Below, one piece after another: positions 10,632-22,012 of a stretch of 64,000 nt of DNA. Within the stretch, counting starts at the first letter, position 1. Every line of letters begins with the position of its first letter. The stretch lies in assembly GCA_010015745.1 (NCBI GenBank), contig ML978294.1, forward strand, positions 1,074-65,073, written 5' to 3'. Made by a program: the position numbers and the translations under genes. The stretch is from Setomelanomma holmii. Taxonomy: Eukaryota > Ascomycota > Dothideomycetes > Pleosporales > Phaeosphaeriaceae. The notes beneath the pieces were generated by a model that saw only the letters and a list, made by a program, of their open reading frames with translations, had not been told where the DNA came from and did not search any database.

Positions 10632-11342
10632 ATGAACGGCGGCGTCATCTTTCTCATCATCCTGCTGCTCCTCGGCGCAGGCGGCTACTTCGGCTGGTAC
10701 TTGTACGCACGATGGAACGCCTCGCGCAACGGGCTCCCACCACCGTCCATGAATCCCATCGCAGCCTTCAAAAACCGTGGCGCAGGCACTGCATCCAATT
10801 ACCCCGGTCCAGCACCTACTGGCATTAAAGGCTTCATCGACACCCAGATCCGCAAGTTCAAGAACAGGAATAATCGCACCGCTGCCGGCGCCTACGAGGA
10901 ACCTGCCTACGGCCAGCCTCGCGGCCGCGGCGCAGGAAGCAGACTCGATCCCGACGAGGCGTGGAGCGCGCGTGTCGGCGACGAAGCATACTACGAAGAG
11001 CAGGAATTGGGTCTCCACGAGCCAGCCAGCACGCGCACGAACCCGTACGCGAACACCAACTACACCGCGCCATACCCAGGCGCAGAGCCAGAACGTGGAC
11101 GCAGTCGCACGCGCGACTCGTATGAGGATGGTAGGAGCGCGCAGAATCCGTTTGGCGATGACAACGCGGCGAGTTTGAGGGGTGTGAGTCCGCGACCGCT
11201 GGGTGGTGAGGATACGAGCTACCATGGTGGGGCGAGTGTGCAGATGCCCAAGGGCCTCAAGCATGGAAAGGCAGGAAGCATTAATAGCTTGGATAGCCCG
11301 ACGGAGAGTCGGAGGAGTGTGTTTAGGGAGGACATACGGTAG
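10632..11342 (+). CDS. Small single-pass membrane protein, fungal-conserved
   Basis: A single exon of 236 codons. Residues 4-26 form one hydrophobic helix (VIFLIILLLLGAGGYFGWYL), followed by basic residues, which suggests an N-out anchor with a cytosolic tail or an uncleaved signal anchor. The tail contains FKNRNNRTAAGAYEEP, RGRG and LDPDEAWSARVGDEAYYEE. These motifs recur in a Pezizomycotina family that databases often name 'acid phosphatase-like', although no phosphatase motif is visible. The rest is disordered and rich in Arg, Ser and Gly. Function unknown. Confidence 0.8.
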   Translation: MNGGVIFLIILLLLGAGGYFGWYLYARWNASRNGLPPPSMNPIAAFKNRGAGTASNYPGPAPTGIKGFIDTQIRKFKNRNNRTAAGAYEEPAYGQPRGRGAGSRLDPDEAWSARVGDEAYYEEQELGLHEPASTRTNPYANTNYTAPYPGAEPERGRSRTRDSYEDGRSAQNPFGDDNAASLRGVSPRPLGGEDTSYHGGASVQMPKGLKHGKAGSINSLDSPTESRRSVFREDIR

Positions 11343-11677
11343 ATGTCGCGATGTGAGTGGGTCGAGGACATGAGATTAGTGGAAGTGGGAGAGGTCGACA
11401 TTTTGAAGCGATACGGCGTTTTACGGGATTTCTTCTCATTGCAGGTATATAACCTTGAGGTGTCATAGGCTTGATGTTGGCATCCGGAAATACTTTCGTC
11501 CACCAGAGACCTCGTCAGCTTGTAGAGCCGTACTATCCGTGCACGTGATTTTGAAGACAAAGTACAAGCAGGAACCTCTCATCTCTACCCCGTCCTCCAA
11601 CCCCTCCGCATCCTCCTCGCCACCCCCACCTCCTCTTCCGCAACTTTCTCGACCCTCGGCGCCGGCTTTAGCATCGT
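11343..11677. other. Convergent 3' intergenic region
   Basis: It lies between the 3' ends of the membrane-protein gene and the large secreted-protein gene. It contains a C-rich tract from about 11590 to 11640. No gene is supported. Confidence 0.5.
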
Positions 11678-14600
11678 CTACCTCACCTTCTCCTCCACCG
11701 TTCCACGCCTTCGCACACCCCTCTCTTTGACATCACCAAGACCCTCACCAATCCACCACGGTTCGTTCGCAAAAGGCGTGTTAGGATCTGGACGCAAGAC
11801 ATGCAGTATCGAGTTCAATCGCTCGTCTACATTCCTCTCGCGTTCATCAATGCTCTGCCTCCTTCCACGCTTGTCGAAACCCTGGACAATATTCCATGGC
11901 ATTTGCACATCGGGCGTTGATCCAAGCTGCCAGTCTGAGGGCTGAGTCGACTCGGGTGGAGTAATGGCGGGAGGGATTATGGTGTCTTTTGGTTTGCCAT
12001 CTTTCTGTTCATCGTTTGTTGGGTCCTCTATTCCAAATACCGTTTTATCTGGACTTCGTTCTTTCTTCGTGCTGCGTTTCTCCTCTCTTGCGTGGTCTGG
12101 GTGCTGAAAGACTTCGATGGCTGGTCCGAGGATCTCGGCTTTGAGGTCTGTGGGCGGACTGTTGAATACGTCGTTTGGATTTGCGTCGTTTCTGAAAGCT
12201 AATAAGTCGTTCGTTTCGTCCTGTGAATCCTTCTCTGACCGGCGTTTCTCCCTCATTGCGTCGTCCTTGGAGGCGGAATTTTCAGGGCCAGAAAGCTGAT
12301 AAGAGACGGTTTTTGCTGTGCCAAGCATTGTGGCCCAGGAGCTGAGAGGCATGTTTCCTGGGTCGCTCTGTGGTTCGATCGGATTTTCCGGCGATGTTGA
12401 GGGCTCGACTCCTGATGTGTGTTTGGGGGCATGGCGTTTCTGCTTGGTTGAGCCGTCATCGAAGGTGGAAGCATCATTATCACCATCCCCGTCAAGCCAT
12501 GCGATTCCCGTGGCTGTGTGAAACTCTGGCCTGGTAGGAGATGGATTCTGAGAGTTTTCATATGATGAAGTTTTCTCTTCGTGCTTTTCATTCGCAGGGT
12601 CAGGGTCGGACAAGAACACCGAGTTCTGTGGACGTTGAACCAGTGCGATACCACCAGTCTGATCTGGTGGTGGAGTGTTAAATTGAAGTTGGGAAGACTG
12701 CTCGCTAGCTATCTCGTCATTTTTAGTGGCGCTGTCGTTCGAGGAATCTGGCGTTGTTTCGCCCCTCTTGCACTTCGAAGTCTCCGAATCTTTACTCAGA
12801 TGCACGCTTTTCCCCGCTGCATGTGGCGTAGGAAGGTAGCTCGACGAGGGCGGGTGGGTTGGAAGTCCTCTATCGCCATCCGGTTCTGTAACACCGCCTT
12901 CTGATCTTTTCGAATTGTGACCATTCCTCCCGTGGGACATCACTGATCCATAGTTGTCTTCATCGGTACTGCGTGCATAAATTGATGGCGCTGGATTCAT
13001 GACCTCCGCCGTGAAAGCTGGTTGGCAGGCTGCCCACCATAGGGATGCGGATTCCCCGAAGCAGTGCTTCTTGAACCATTCCGTGTCCGTTGATTGGTGA
13101 TTCGACTCGTTGGGCACATTTTCATGGTCGTTGGTGGTGGTCAGAGACGATTCAGCGCCATCCGCGTTGTCACCGTCGGAAGACTTCTCTTTTGTCTTGC
13201 TGCGTTTCTCATGCGACCTTTTATTTAAAGGAGGATGATCATAGACACTCTCGGCTATTCCATGCATCCAGGCTCCAGTAGGAACGATGCGGGGAGACAG
13301 ACTGCGTAGCCTCAATATTACATCGTCTGAGAATGGTTCATCATCTTCATCAGCCACTAACCATTCGCTAGCTTCGCTGTTAGTGGCACTATCATCACCA
13401 TCCAGATGGAGGCCTTCCGCATCGCTAGAATACCGCCTCTGGTTTTGTGCATTGTCGATATCGCGTCGACTCGGACTCGCGTCGTAGTTGGTACTCAAGC
13501 CAGCATTGGCTAATGCAGATGACTGGTGGTCTCCTGGGCGTTGTTTTTCGTCTGACTGTTTGCCTTGGCCCTCTTCCGAGGTTTCTCCAGCGCCGTTAGA
13601 CCTCTTCAATGAATATGACTGTCTAGTGAAATCACGAACCTGCGTTCCCCGGCGAACCACCGACCCCACGGTCCCCATCTCGTCCGCATGACTAGGAGCC
13701 ATGTGATCAAAGGACAACAGTTTCGCAGCGCTATTGTCGTGAGTCTCGTCATCATCGTTTTCATGCCTCGTCTGATGCCTTTTCCACGAGGCTCCACAGC
13801 TCGTGCGCTTCTGGTTGGCACCATCCACACCATGAACAGTAGTTGCAGGCTGCATGCTTTGGTAGCAAGAGGATCCCGACAATCCGATATTCGTACGTTT
13901 ATTATATTTAGGCTCTGTCTCCTGCCTCTTCGCACCCTCACGCTTGTGTACATTGGATGCAGGAGCCATTACGACCGCCGGAACCTCACTCGATCTTGGT
14001 CGCACGAAGTTGGAAGGAATCTGAACGGGAGGCAATCCTTCAAAAGTCTGGAAGTCTTCGTGGGTTGGCGAACTACTGTCCGTGGTCGAAGTCGGGCCTG
14101 GCTTGTGCTCGTTAATAATTTGCTTTGGTGGCTGTGGTGCGGAAAACGAACCATCTCTGCGTGCTTCACGGTGTAGGCGGGTATCTGTAATGCCATTCGC
14201 CGGCATTACCTGGCTCATATCGTTCCGGCGCCAGACGCCATCTTCGATCTTCTGTGCCGTCGACGGGATGTGGAAGATCGGGTGGGTTGCAGGCCACCGT
14301 CTCCTAAGCTTCCACATGCTGGGCGCAGACATGTGACTGAGTGAGCCTGGCGGAATATCTGGATTGTGATCTTGAAGGAGATCAACCAGTCCGCGTCGGC
14401 CGATTGCGTTAATATTGTTCGAGGCGACGTTTTTCGACACCCCAAGGGACGAGCCGTCAGGCGAGGTGATGGACTCTTGGTTGGGAGCGCTATCGGACAT
14501 GGTCATGCCTGGTCCACCAGGCATGCTTGAGTCTCCTTGATTGGAGCCTCCGTTGGACATGACCGCATCCGAGCCGTCGGACGACATGTTTTCCAAAGCA

Positions 14601-17124
14601 TCATTCATAGAAGTCCAAACACTAGATCTCTTGCTTTTTGCGGAGTCAGCTTGAGTAGAAAATGTTGGCGTGTCAGATCTGGTCGGTTTATCGACTGGTA
14701 TGTACTTCAAGCGTTCGAGAGCATCTTTTATCTTGCCTGATATGGATCGAGATTGATATTGTTCCCCACGTTGCACTACACCACTGGAGCGAATGGGCCA
14801 CAGGCGGTCTTCGAAGAACTGTGGGGAAAGAATCGGTCGACTTGCTTCTTGTGTATCGCGCTGTCTGTAGATACGATGGGTAGGCTCGTGCGCGAGGGTT
14901 TCGTCACCGAGGGTGGGTGGGTCGTATCGATCGTCTCGCCAGTCCACCTCATCTTCATGGTGTGATCTTGCAACAACTGCGGGGCCCTTGAGCACATCCG
15001 TGGAAACGTCCTGATCAACTGGGCGAGGAGCATCAGTGGCTTGGCTGATGTATATTTCGTATGCGGGCTGCAGTGTGACAGAATCTTGCACATACATCAC
15101 CGAAGATGGTGGCAAAGTCTCGCCGTCACCGCTCGGCGTGCTTGGACTCTCGTTCCATGGGTCTCCGTCAACTGGTTCCATTGGTTCCCAGTGTGTGGAG
15201 GCTCTTCGATAGATCCCATTAGCAGGCTCATGCATCTTGAGTACACCGTCGAGGGTGCTCTTCTGAGTTGAGGCCGAGGCTGCCTGAAGGTGAAGGTTTT
15301 CAGCATCTGATCCAGACGACAAGTCATCCATGTACGGAGACCGCTTCCTGCTGATTGGCAAATGGTCTTCGCTGCGACGCCATAGACCGTCAGCTGTTTG
15401 ATGAACCTCTTCGAACTTCTCGTTTTCCGTCCACGAGTTGGCACTGCGAGGCTGGAATTTGTCCTCCAAGACCACTGGGCCAGGACCGAGCATTGCCGGT
15501 CGAAAGATACGCTCAAGCTTTTGATCTGAGACGAGAGCGTCGCGTTCCGTGTTCGGTGGCTCGTCCGCCTGGCGAATCGTTCGCGATTCATCCCGGCGCC
15601 GAATATCTTTAGCGGGTTGAAGAACTATTCGATCTGGAGCTTTCATTCCCATGTCGGCATTTGAATATGAGATTTCATGGTTATTTCTGCTCGCCTGAGA
15701 GCCGTCTGACTCCCAATTTTGATCTCCACGGGGTAATATGGGGCGCACAAGCGCGTCGTCAAGACTCTGAGTCTCAGCATCCTCGCCCTTGTATATACCA
15801 GGAGCAGGGAAATGAATGATCTCGTCCATTCGTCGCGAGAGCGTAGTGTCAAGCGGTTCAGACACGACAGGTCTCCCATCATGGTGATTCCCCATGTATA
15901 CATAATCGGCGCGATGATGGGTCTGCCAGTCCCTGGTTTCGAGGTGCTTTGCCATAGCTCGAGCAACGATAGGACCAGACCCTGGCAGAACATTCCAAAT
16001 CTCAAGGTCGCGAAGTCGCGCAGGAGTATCGGCGGATCGAGTCTGCTTCGGTGAGCGTGGCGTATCGCCTGTCTTGGTTGGCTTAGATGGCTTGGGTGGA
16101 TCAGCGGGCGCATCACCAGGCTCGTTCGGAACGATTTCGTCACTCGAACCTGGTATCACGGGATGGGCGGAGTAAGAACCAGTCTCAGTGTTCTCTGGAG
16201 GGTCGACTGCTCTCTCTACATAGGCATTTGAAGGACGCCGTGGGTCATGAATGACGTTCGGTGGTATGCCAAAGTCGAAGTCGCCATAGTCGGACTCAGG
16301 TTCGACACTACCATCCGCTTGATGCTCGTAAGCTTCAGCAGCCACAGTAGGGACTGTTCTTTCTTGAACAGGAGCGTTAAGCAGTGGGATGGGGCGTGGT
16401 ATCGGGATGCGGGGGCGCGGGAATATATTCAGCGGTTCCTCGATCGGTAGCATTGGTTCCAGACCAGCCGGCTCAACTGGAGGCTCACCATTTGGGACAT
16501 CGGTTGGAGTCACCAGACTTTCAGTGGTCGTAGTGATGGCTGGTACAGCGGCCAATTCAGTCAAAGGCTGGCGCTTGTAGACTGCTTGTTCTACTTCATG
16601 CATCTCGGCCAACTGACTTTGGCCCTTGAAGCCAGGCGGAAGGTTGACCTCGATATCGTCGCGTCGCATAATGGCTGGCTCAGTGATCGTTGGGTCTCCG
16701 CCATGTGTTTCGGTCTTTGTGGGACTTTGAGCTTGCACATCGTGTTGGAAGCTGTCGACTCCGACAATCGGAAGGTTGGCGTCTTTCTCTGTAGTCGACC
16801 CAGAAGGTACACAGTACTTCTTGAATGCTACCCTGGAGACTGTGAGCAAGTATCGACTTGATGAGTTTGGGTGCAAAGTACATACTGAGGGATATCATCG
16901 TCGAGACAGATCGGACAGCTTTCAGTGTACTTATCATGCCTGAAAGAGGTTAGGCCGAGACAGAATACTTATCGGCATGTGACTTCTCACCAGGAGATCT
17001 TGAGATCGCTACAGAATGCCGCGGCGCGATTGTCGAGGTCCCCGGGTGGCGCAATAGGCACAGCGAAGGACCGATCGGAGAGCAAAGTCAACAGTCCGAA
17101 GCGTATGAAAATTGAAGATGCCAT
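11678..17124 (-). CDS. Large secreted disordered protein with dibasic sites and degenerate repeats (KEP-like)
   Basis: Three exons fit exactly: 17124-16991, 16939-16886 and 16832-11678. The introns are 51 nt (GTGAGA...TTTCAG) and 53 nt (GTATGT...CTCCAG), in phase, giving about 1780 residues. The first exon supplies a secretion signal (MASSIFIRFGLLTLL...SFA) followed by VPIAPPG. A short Cys-containing N-terminal part (C-P-I-C and two more Cys) follows. The remainder is disordered, acidic and Ser/Pro-rich, with well over 20 Lys-Arg or Arg-Arg pairs. A degenerate motif recurs throughout: HFPAPGIYKG, EPANGIYRR, LQPAYEIYIS, HEPTHRIYRQ, MNPAPSIYAR, TADGLWRR, IEDGVWRR and about ten weaker copies. 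This is the layout of fungal Kex2-processed proteins, which release repeated peptides in the Golgi. Copies here are much more diverged than in classic examples. Function is inferred only. Confidence 0.72.
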
Positions 17125-18122
17125 CACAAAGTGACTGTCAAAGTCGAGCTTGATGGCTTTATGCGTGGAAGGTCCGGAAAGACTAAAGTTCGAGACGAAG
17201 GAAAAGACAGATCGGATTTGGGAAGAAATTGGAGTTTTGCTGTCAAAAGAAGCGAAGTTGCTGTGTATGCTGCAATGTAGTAGTTTTCGAAGGGCATAAT
17301 GTCCTTTTATCGAGCGGTAAAAGCTCTCAGGCGACTTGTGTATCTGGCTGCTGTATAGACGGCAGTTTGGAAGTCCGAACAAAATAAGTTGCGATGTGAC
17401 CCATCTCAAACACGTCCGAGATGATACGCGATGCCTCAGCATCTTCATTGGGATATTTGGCCCCAAGACTAGCTGTTCGACTCCTCTATCTTGATCAGGA
17501 TGCTTGGCACGATGGCAGCAATGACGATCAAGACTGACGAGGCTGATCCTGAAACAGATTACTTCCGTCCAGAGAAGCTTCGATTCCGATCACTTTCGCG
17601 TGTTCCTGGCATGGTGAGGCTGTTCAAGTCGCAATGTGATTCGACGAGGCAGCCTTTGGCCCCTTGCGGAAATCTAAACGAGCCGCCGCGAGGGATGACA
17701 AAGCCCGATCAGCCATGGACTCCGGTTTCGATATTTCGCAAAAATACTCTGAAATCAATAACATCATACATTGATGGTGGCGCAAATGAAAATTAGATGT
17801 TGCCGTTTGCGATCGCTGTCGGGTAGACTTTGTGGCCACATTCGGAAAGAGCTCGGGCATGCACGGGAGATCGGCAGTCTGAAAGCGTGCAAGCTTCTCC
17901 AAATGACTTGCGTAAGACTAGAGGTTGATGACTCTCCTGTAAGTGTTTCAGGCTGTCTCACTTGTGGCTGTCGGAGCTGAGCGACTTGTGTAGTAGTACG
18001 ACAACGACTATTGACACTAGCAAGCGGCAAGGCCGAATCGGGAGTGTGGGAAGGCTCGGGGATGTATAGAGAGTAGAAGTATGCGTGATATACTTCAATG
18101 TTTGTTGCCCGATTGAAGAAGG
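17125..18122. promoter_or_regulatory. Divergent promoter region, 1 kb
   Basis: It separates the secreted dibasic protein (reverse) and the aspartic-protease-like gene (forward). No coding sequence is supported. If the protease-like gene has an upstream signal-peptide exon, it lies here. Confidence 0.45.
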
Positions 18123-20019
18123 TTGCGTTCGCTCATTGTCATTATCGAAATTCGGCGGCACGCTGGACATCGAAGTCTCGCAACACCCCAGACACCATCG
18201 AGAATGTCGAATTCGAGCACCTCGAGAACGCCGACACCATTCTCGTTCGCTGCGTCGCAATACTTCGAAGGTCCAGACGGACAATGGTCAAGCTTCGTGG
18301 TGCGTGCTGGCACGCCAGAGCAGTCGTTTCGCGTTCTACCATCCACTGTCGCCAGCGAGACCTGCGTGCCGCTCGCAGGCGCCTGTAAAGATGGAAGTCC
18401 TGTGAGTGGCAGCTTCCAAACTATGTTCGATCGAACGGACTGCCAGTTTACAATGATAGGCGAACTGCCCATCCCTTCGCGGGGTCGAAATGTACCAGGG
18501 CAAGGCGAACAACGGTTTTCAAGCGCAAGAATCGAGTACATGGCACGAAATCGGCATATACCAAGTAGAAGCTCGACCAGAGCTGCGCTACAATGCCAGC
18601 GGACTGTATGGGCTTGACTCTTTGGGTTTGATGATAGCAAACTCTGGCGGTCCGACGTTACAGAAACAGGTTATCGCAGGTGTAGTAAATCCTCGCTTTT
18701 GGGTAGGAAGGCTGGGAATGGATGTCAAACCGAGCAACTTTTCCGAGTTCGAGAATCCGCAGCGAAGTCTGATCCAGACACTGAAGGATGAGAACTATAT
18801 CCCAAGCCTAAGCTATAGCTATACAGCTGGTGCATACTACAGTGAGTCAGCTCATTGACGCTGTAGAACACAGCCAACGATCTCATACTTACTGGAGCCA
18901 GAAAAGCCGAACGCATTTGGAAGCCTGATTTACGGCGGTTACGATCAGTCCAGATTCGTCCCCAACGACATCACCTTTCCCTTCGACGCCAACGACAGCC
19001 GAAAGCCCAGTCTGAACATTCAAGCGATAGTCACTCGAGACTTTTCGAACACTACCGTGAGCCTGCTGCCTGACGGGGCCGCATACAGTTTGATCGACTT
19101 TGCAGAGCCTCAAATGTGGCTTCCGATTTCGGCATGTAATGCTTTCGCCACAGCCTTCAATCTTACATACGACAATACCACCGATTTGTATCTCGTAGAT
19201 GCAGCGACGCGAGCTCGGCTTCTCGAGAGGAATCCAACAATCACGTTTGGATTGGGCACGACTGCAAATCCTGCGGAGCGGGTCAATGTTGTCTTACCGT
19301 ATAGCGCCTTCGACCAACAAGCTTCGTATCCGATATATCCGAACGCGACGAATTACTTTCCGATAAGAAGAGCGGACAACGACACAATGTATACAATTGG
19401 GCGAGTATTCTTTCAGGAAGCGTACGTTAGGATTGATTACGACCGCGGCAACTTCTCAGTCCATCAGGCCTTGTTTCCGGCGACAAACGACAAGGTCGAT
19501 ATCGTGCCCATAGCGAGTCCAGAAGCAAACAATACGACTCTGCAACACGATACAAAACGACCGATCGCGCTTTCAAAGGGCCGCATTGCTGGTATCTCGA
19601 TTGGAGGGGCAGCAGTTGTAGCACTTTTAATATGCGTATGGTTTTGGCTGGTGCGGCGGAACAGTCAAGCAAGTCGCGGGGAGGCAACCGCCGCAAAGGA
19701 ACAGAAATGGGACACAGAGTTGGCTGATCAGCCAAAAGTGGAGACAGACGGGGTTGCATACTTCGAGAAAGATAGTCGACTAGTGGCAGAGATGGGAAGC
19801 CATGCGCGACATGAGCTCCACAGTCCAGACGACGGGTCCGCCGAGGTGAATGGCCGAAGGTATACGGCTGACTTGAACACGATATTTGAGCTGTACGATG
19901 ATAGCGACTTCGGCGCACCAGAGCTATATGATCTGTACGAAATGGCTGATACGGAGATTGGCACAAGAAAGCTGGCTTCCGACGTACCGAAGAATCAACC
20001 GCCTCCGGGATGGATATGA
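18123..20019 (+). CDS. Aspartic-protease-like (A1 fold) membrane protein lacking the catalytic motif
   Basis: Exons: 18123-18401, 18460-18841 and 18902-20019. The introns are 58 nt (GTGAGT...GATAG) and 60 nt (GTGAGT...GCCAG), both in frame. The fold landmarks of a large Pezizomycotina family are clear: FEGPDGQW, AGTPEQSFRVLPST, GLYGLDSLGL, LIYGGYDQSRF, SLLPDGAAYSLIDF, ASYPIYPNATNYFP, YTIGRVFFQEAYVRIDYDRGNFSV. Where active enzymes have DTGS the sequence reads VLPSTV, and the second site reads LIDFAE, so catalysis is unlikely. Near residue 425-450 of the product a single membrane helix (ISIGGAAVVALLICVWFWLV) is followed by a cytosolic tail of about 130 residues ending in a Pro-rich stretch. The start is uncertain (ATG at 18123 or 18204), and I see no strong signal peptide. 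Confidence 0.82.
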
Positions 20020-20311
20020 CGGAGGGACGTTTGCGTTGCTTCGAATGCCAATTCTGCAAGCGCGACCGAGGACCAAAGTAGATTGGTAATGTCAATCGTA
20101 ATCCTACTGCCGTCTTGTTATGCTGCAGTTCCAGAGTGAAGGCAGTAATACAAACACTTGTCGTCATCGCCGGACGAGGTGTGGCACGTGCGCTTTCGTG
20201 AATCGGTCATGATCTTTAGGTGCGGCAACGCCTCTTTAAACTAACACCGCTGTCCATATCGTGCCGACACTCGCAAAGCAGCAGTCAACCAAATTTCAAA
20301 GGTTAGCCACC

Positions 20312-21887
20312 ATGTCGCAGTTTGGAGAGCGCGCTGCAACGATAGGACCATATGGGCCCGACAACCCTCCACCGCCCCCAAAGGATCCTCCTCCGAGCAA
20401 GGTGGATCGCAAAAGACGTCGAGCCGAGACTGTTGTCCTATCGCCTCCACCGCAGAACGTGTTGTCGCCTCAAAAACCCACAACGCCACGACGCAGGTCC
20501 ACCGCCAATCAGCGCCGAAAGCTTAGACTTGAGAAAGAGCGTGCGGCGCTCGAGAAGGAGCGAGCAGAGCTCGAACGAACCGAAGGCAGCTGGCGCAGCC
20601 GCTCACCATCCCGCGAGGGTCGGAAAGATGGTAACAACCGTCGCCGCGAGAGCTGGACACACGAGACCGGCAGTGGAGACGGTATCCGATACGGAAGACG
20701 AGGTCCACCTCACGAGTATCGTCAACCGCTTCGAGAGGCACGCCAGTTCACTCCTGATCATATCATGGACGAGACATACGGACGACTGACCCCAGGACAT
20801 GGTGACCGTGCAGAGCACTCGAATCCGCGTGCTGAGGCTCGTGGTGCCAATGGTAGACGAGGTAAGGGGTCGCGTGAGACTTCGTGGTCCGATCAGCGGT
20901 CTCAGCGATATGGTCATGCTCGAAGCGGCGAAGGCGAAGGTGAGACATGCGACTAGAGAGTTGTGACAAGTGACAGAATATTGACTGGTCGTAGCAAACC
21001 ATCAAAACGAGCAATATGCTCAAGACCATGTCCAAGCGCCCTATGATCCCAAGCAGAAACCTACTATGATGCACTCAAGCCAAGCTTACCACATGGAGGA
21101 TGAGGTTCTCTGGGACGAGGGCGAAAACAGCTTGGACGTGCCAGAACGCGATGCAGCATCCTTTCCTGTCAAAGGAGCTGATTTAAGACTGGAGCAACCA
21201 GTACATTGGGATGAAGCGCGGTATGCTAGCGGTCCATTTCCGCCTCGGGAGCCAAACCTCTGGCAGCAGCGCCCGTGGCAGAGCAAGGACATGCGCCCCG
21301 GCCACAAGCCATATCTCGGAAAGAACTGGAAGCCAAGGCCGTACAACCCCAACATGCAGTTTGGTAATTTTGGGAACTCCCGTGCTGTCGGCGAGCGTCC
21401 CGCACATCCCGGATATCCGCAAAACAACATCAATAGCATGCTTGGAACTTCAAGGGCAGCCGATACGCCATCTGCCCCGAGTAATCTGCTTCAGGATGAC
21501 CCAGCACTGATCGCAACGCTGGCGCCGCCTCTGGGTGTCCCAAGCACCGTCTGTGACTTGCGCAGATATGATGCCCAGGTTGTCCAACACCAGAAGACTC
21601 TCCCACGTAACGAACGGTTCATCAATGGGAACGGAAAGGTGGGTCCATATATGTATGGCTCGGTCCAGGGCCAGGATCTCGGCTTATGCTTCTCGTCGTT
21701 CTGCACTATACATAGTTGCGAGAAGGGTGTCAGGTGTCCTTGGCGTCATCATCCGCTGACCAAGGCCGAACGGCAGTGGATTCTCGCATTTGGCAAGGAG
21801 CGTGGCAAGAATTTCCTCGAGAAGGTCGGTGGTTTCTGGGCAAATCCTGAAGTTCCAGTTCCGGGCGCCAACATGTATGGTAAGTGA
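20312..21887 (+). CDS. Disordered protein with C-terminal Cys/His finger, putative RNA-associated
   Basis: Two exons: 20312-20939 and 20995-21887. The 55-nt intron (GTGAGA...CGTAG) joins frames cleanly in phase 1. The start MSQFGERAATIG lies in a CACCATG context; an upstream in-frame ATG at 20261 is less likely. Residues about 20-220 are Pro-, Arg- and Glu-rich with a short charged helix (LRLEKERAALEKERAELE). Near the C-terminus CFSSFCTIHSC...CPWRHH resembles a CCCH-like zinc finger, followed by TKAERQWILAFGKERGKNFLEKVGGFW. The stop follows a perfect GTAAGT donor (MYG|GTAAGT), and an AG at about 21950 would allow a further exon overlapping the neighbour's 3' end. Nuclear RNA binding is an inference. 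Confidence 0.7.
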
Positions 21888-22012
21888 ACTCGGGAAGGTG
21901 TGAGGCCAGAAGACTTGGAAGACTACGGCGAGTGCTCAAGTAACACACGCAGGAGGCGCGACGGGGTTTGGATGGGCCATCTCCTTACCAAGCGAGTTGG
22001 TCATGACACGGC

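Noticed and set aside
10608..11264. 218-codon reverse ORF
   Set aside because: It is the antisense shadow of the small membrane-protein gene (10632-11342); the forward frame has a clear membrane helix and family motifs.
19427..20167. 246-codon reverse ORF
   Set aside because: Antisense of the aspartic-protease-like gene; no domain.
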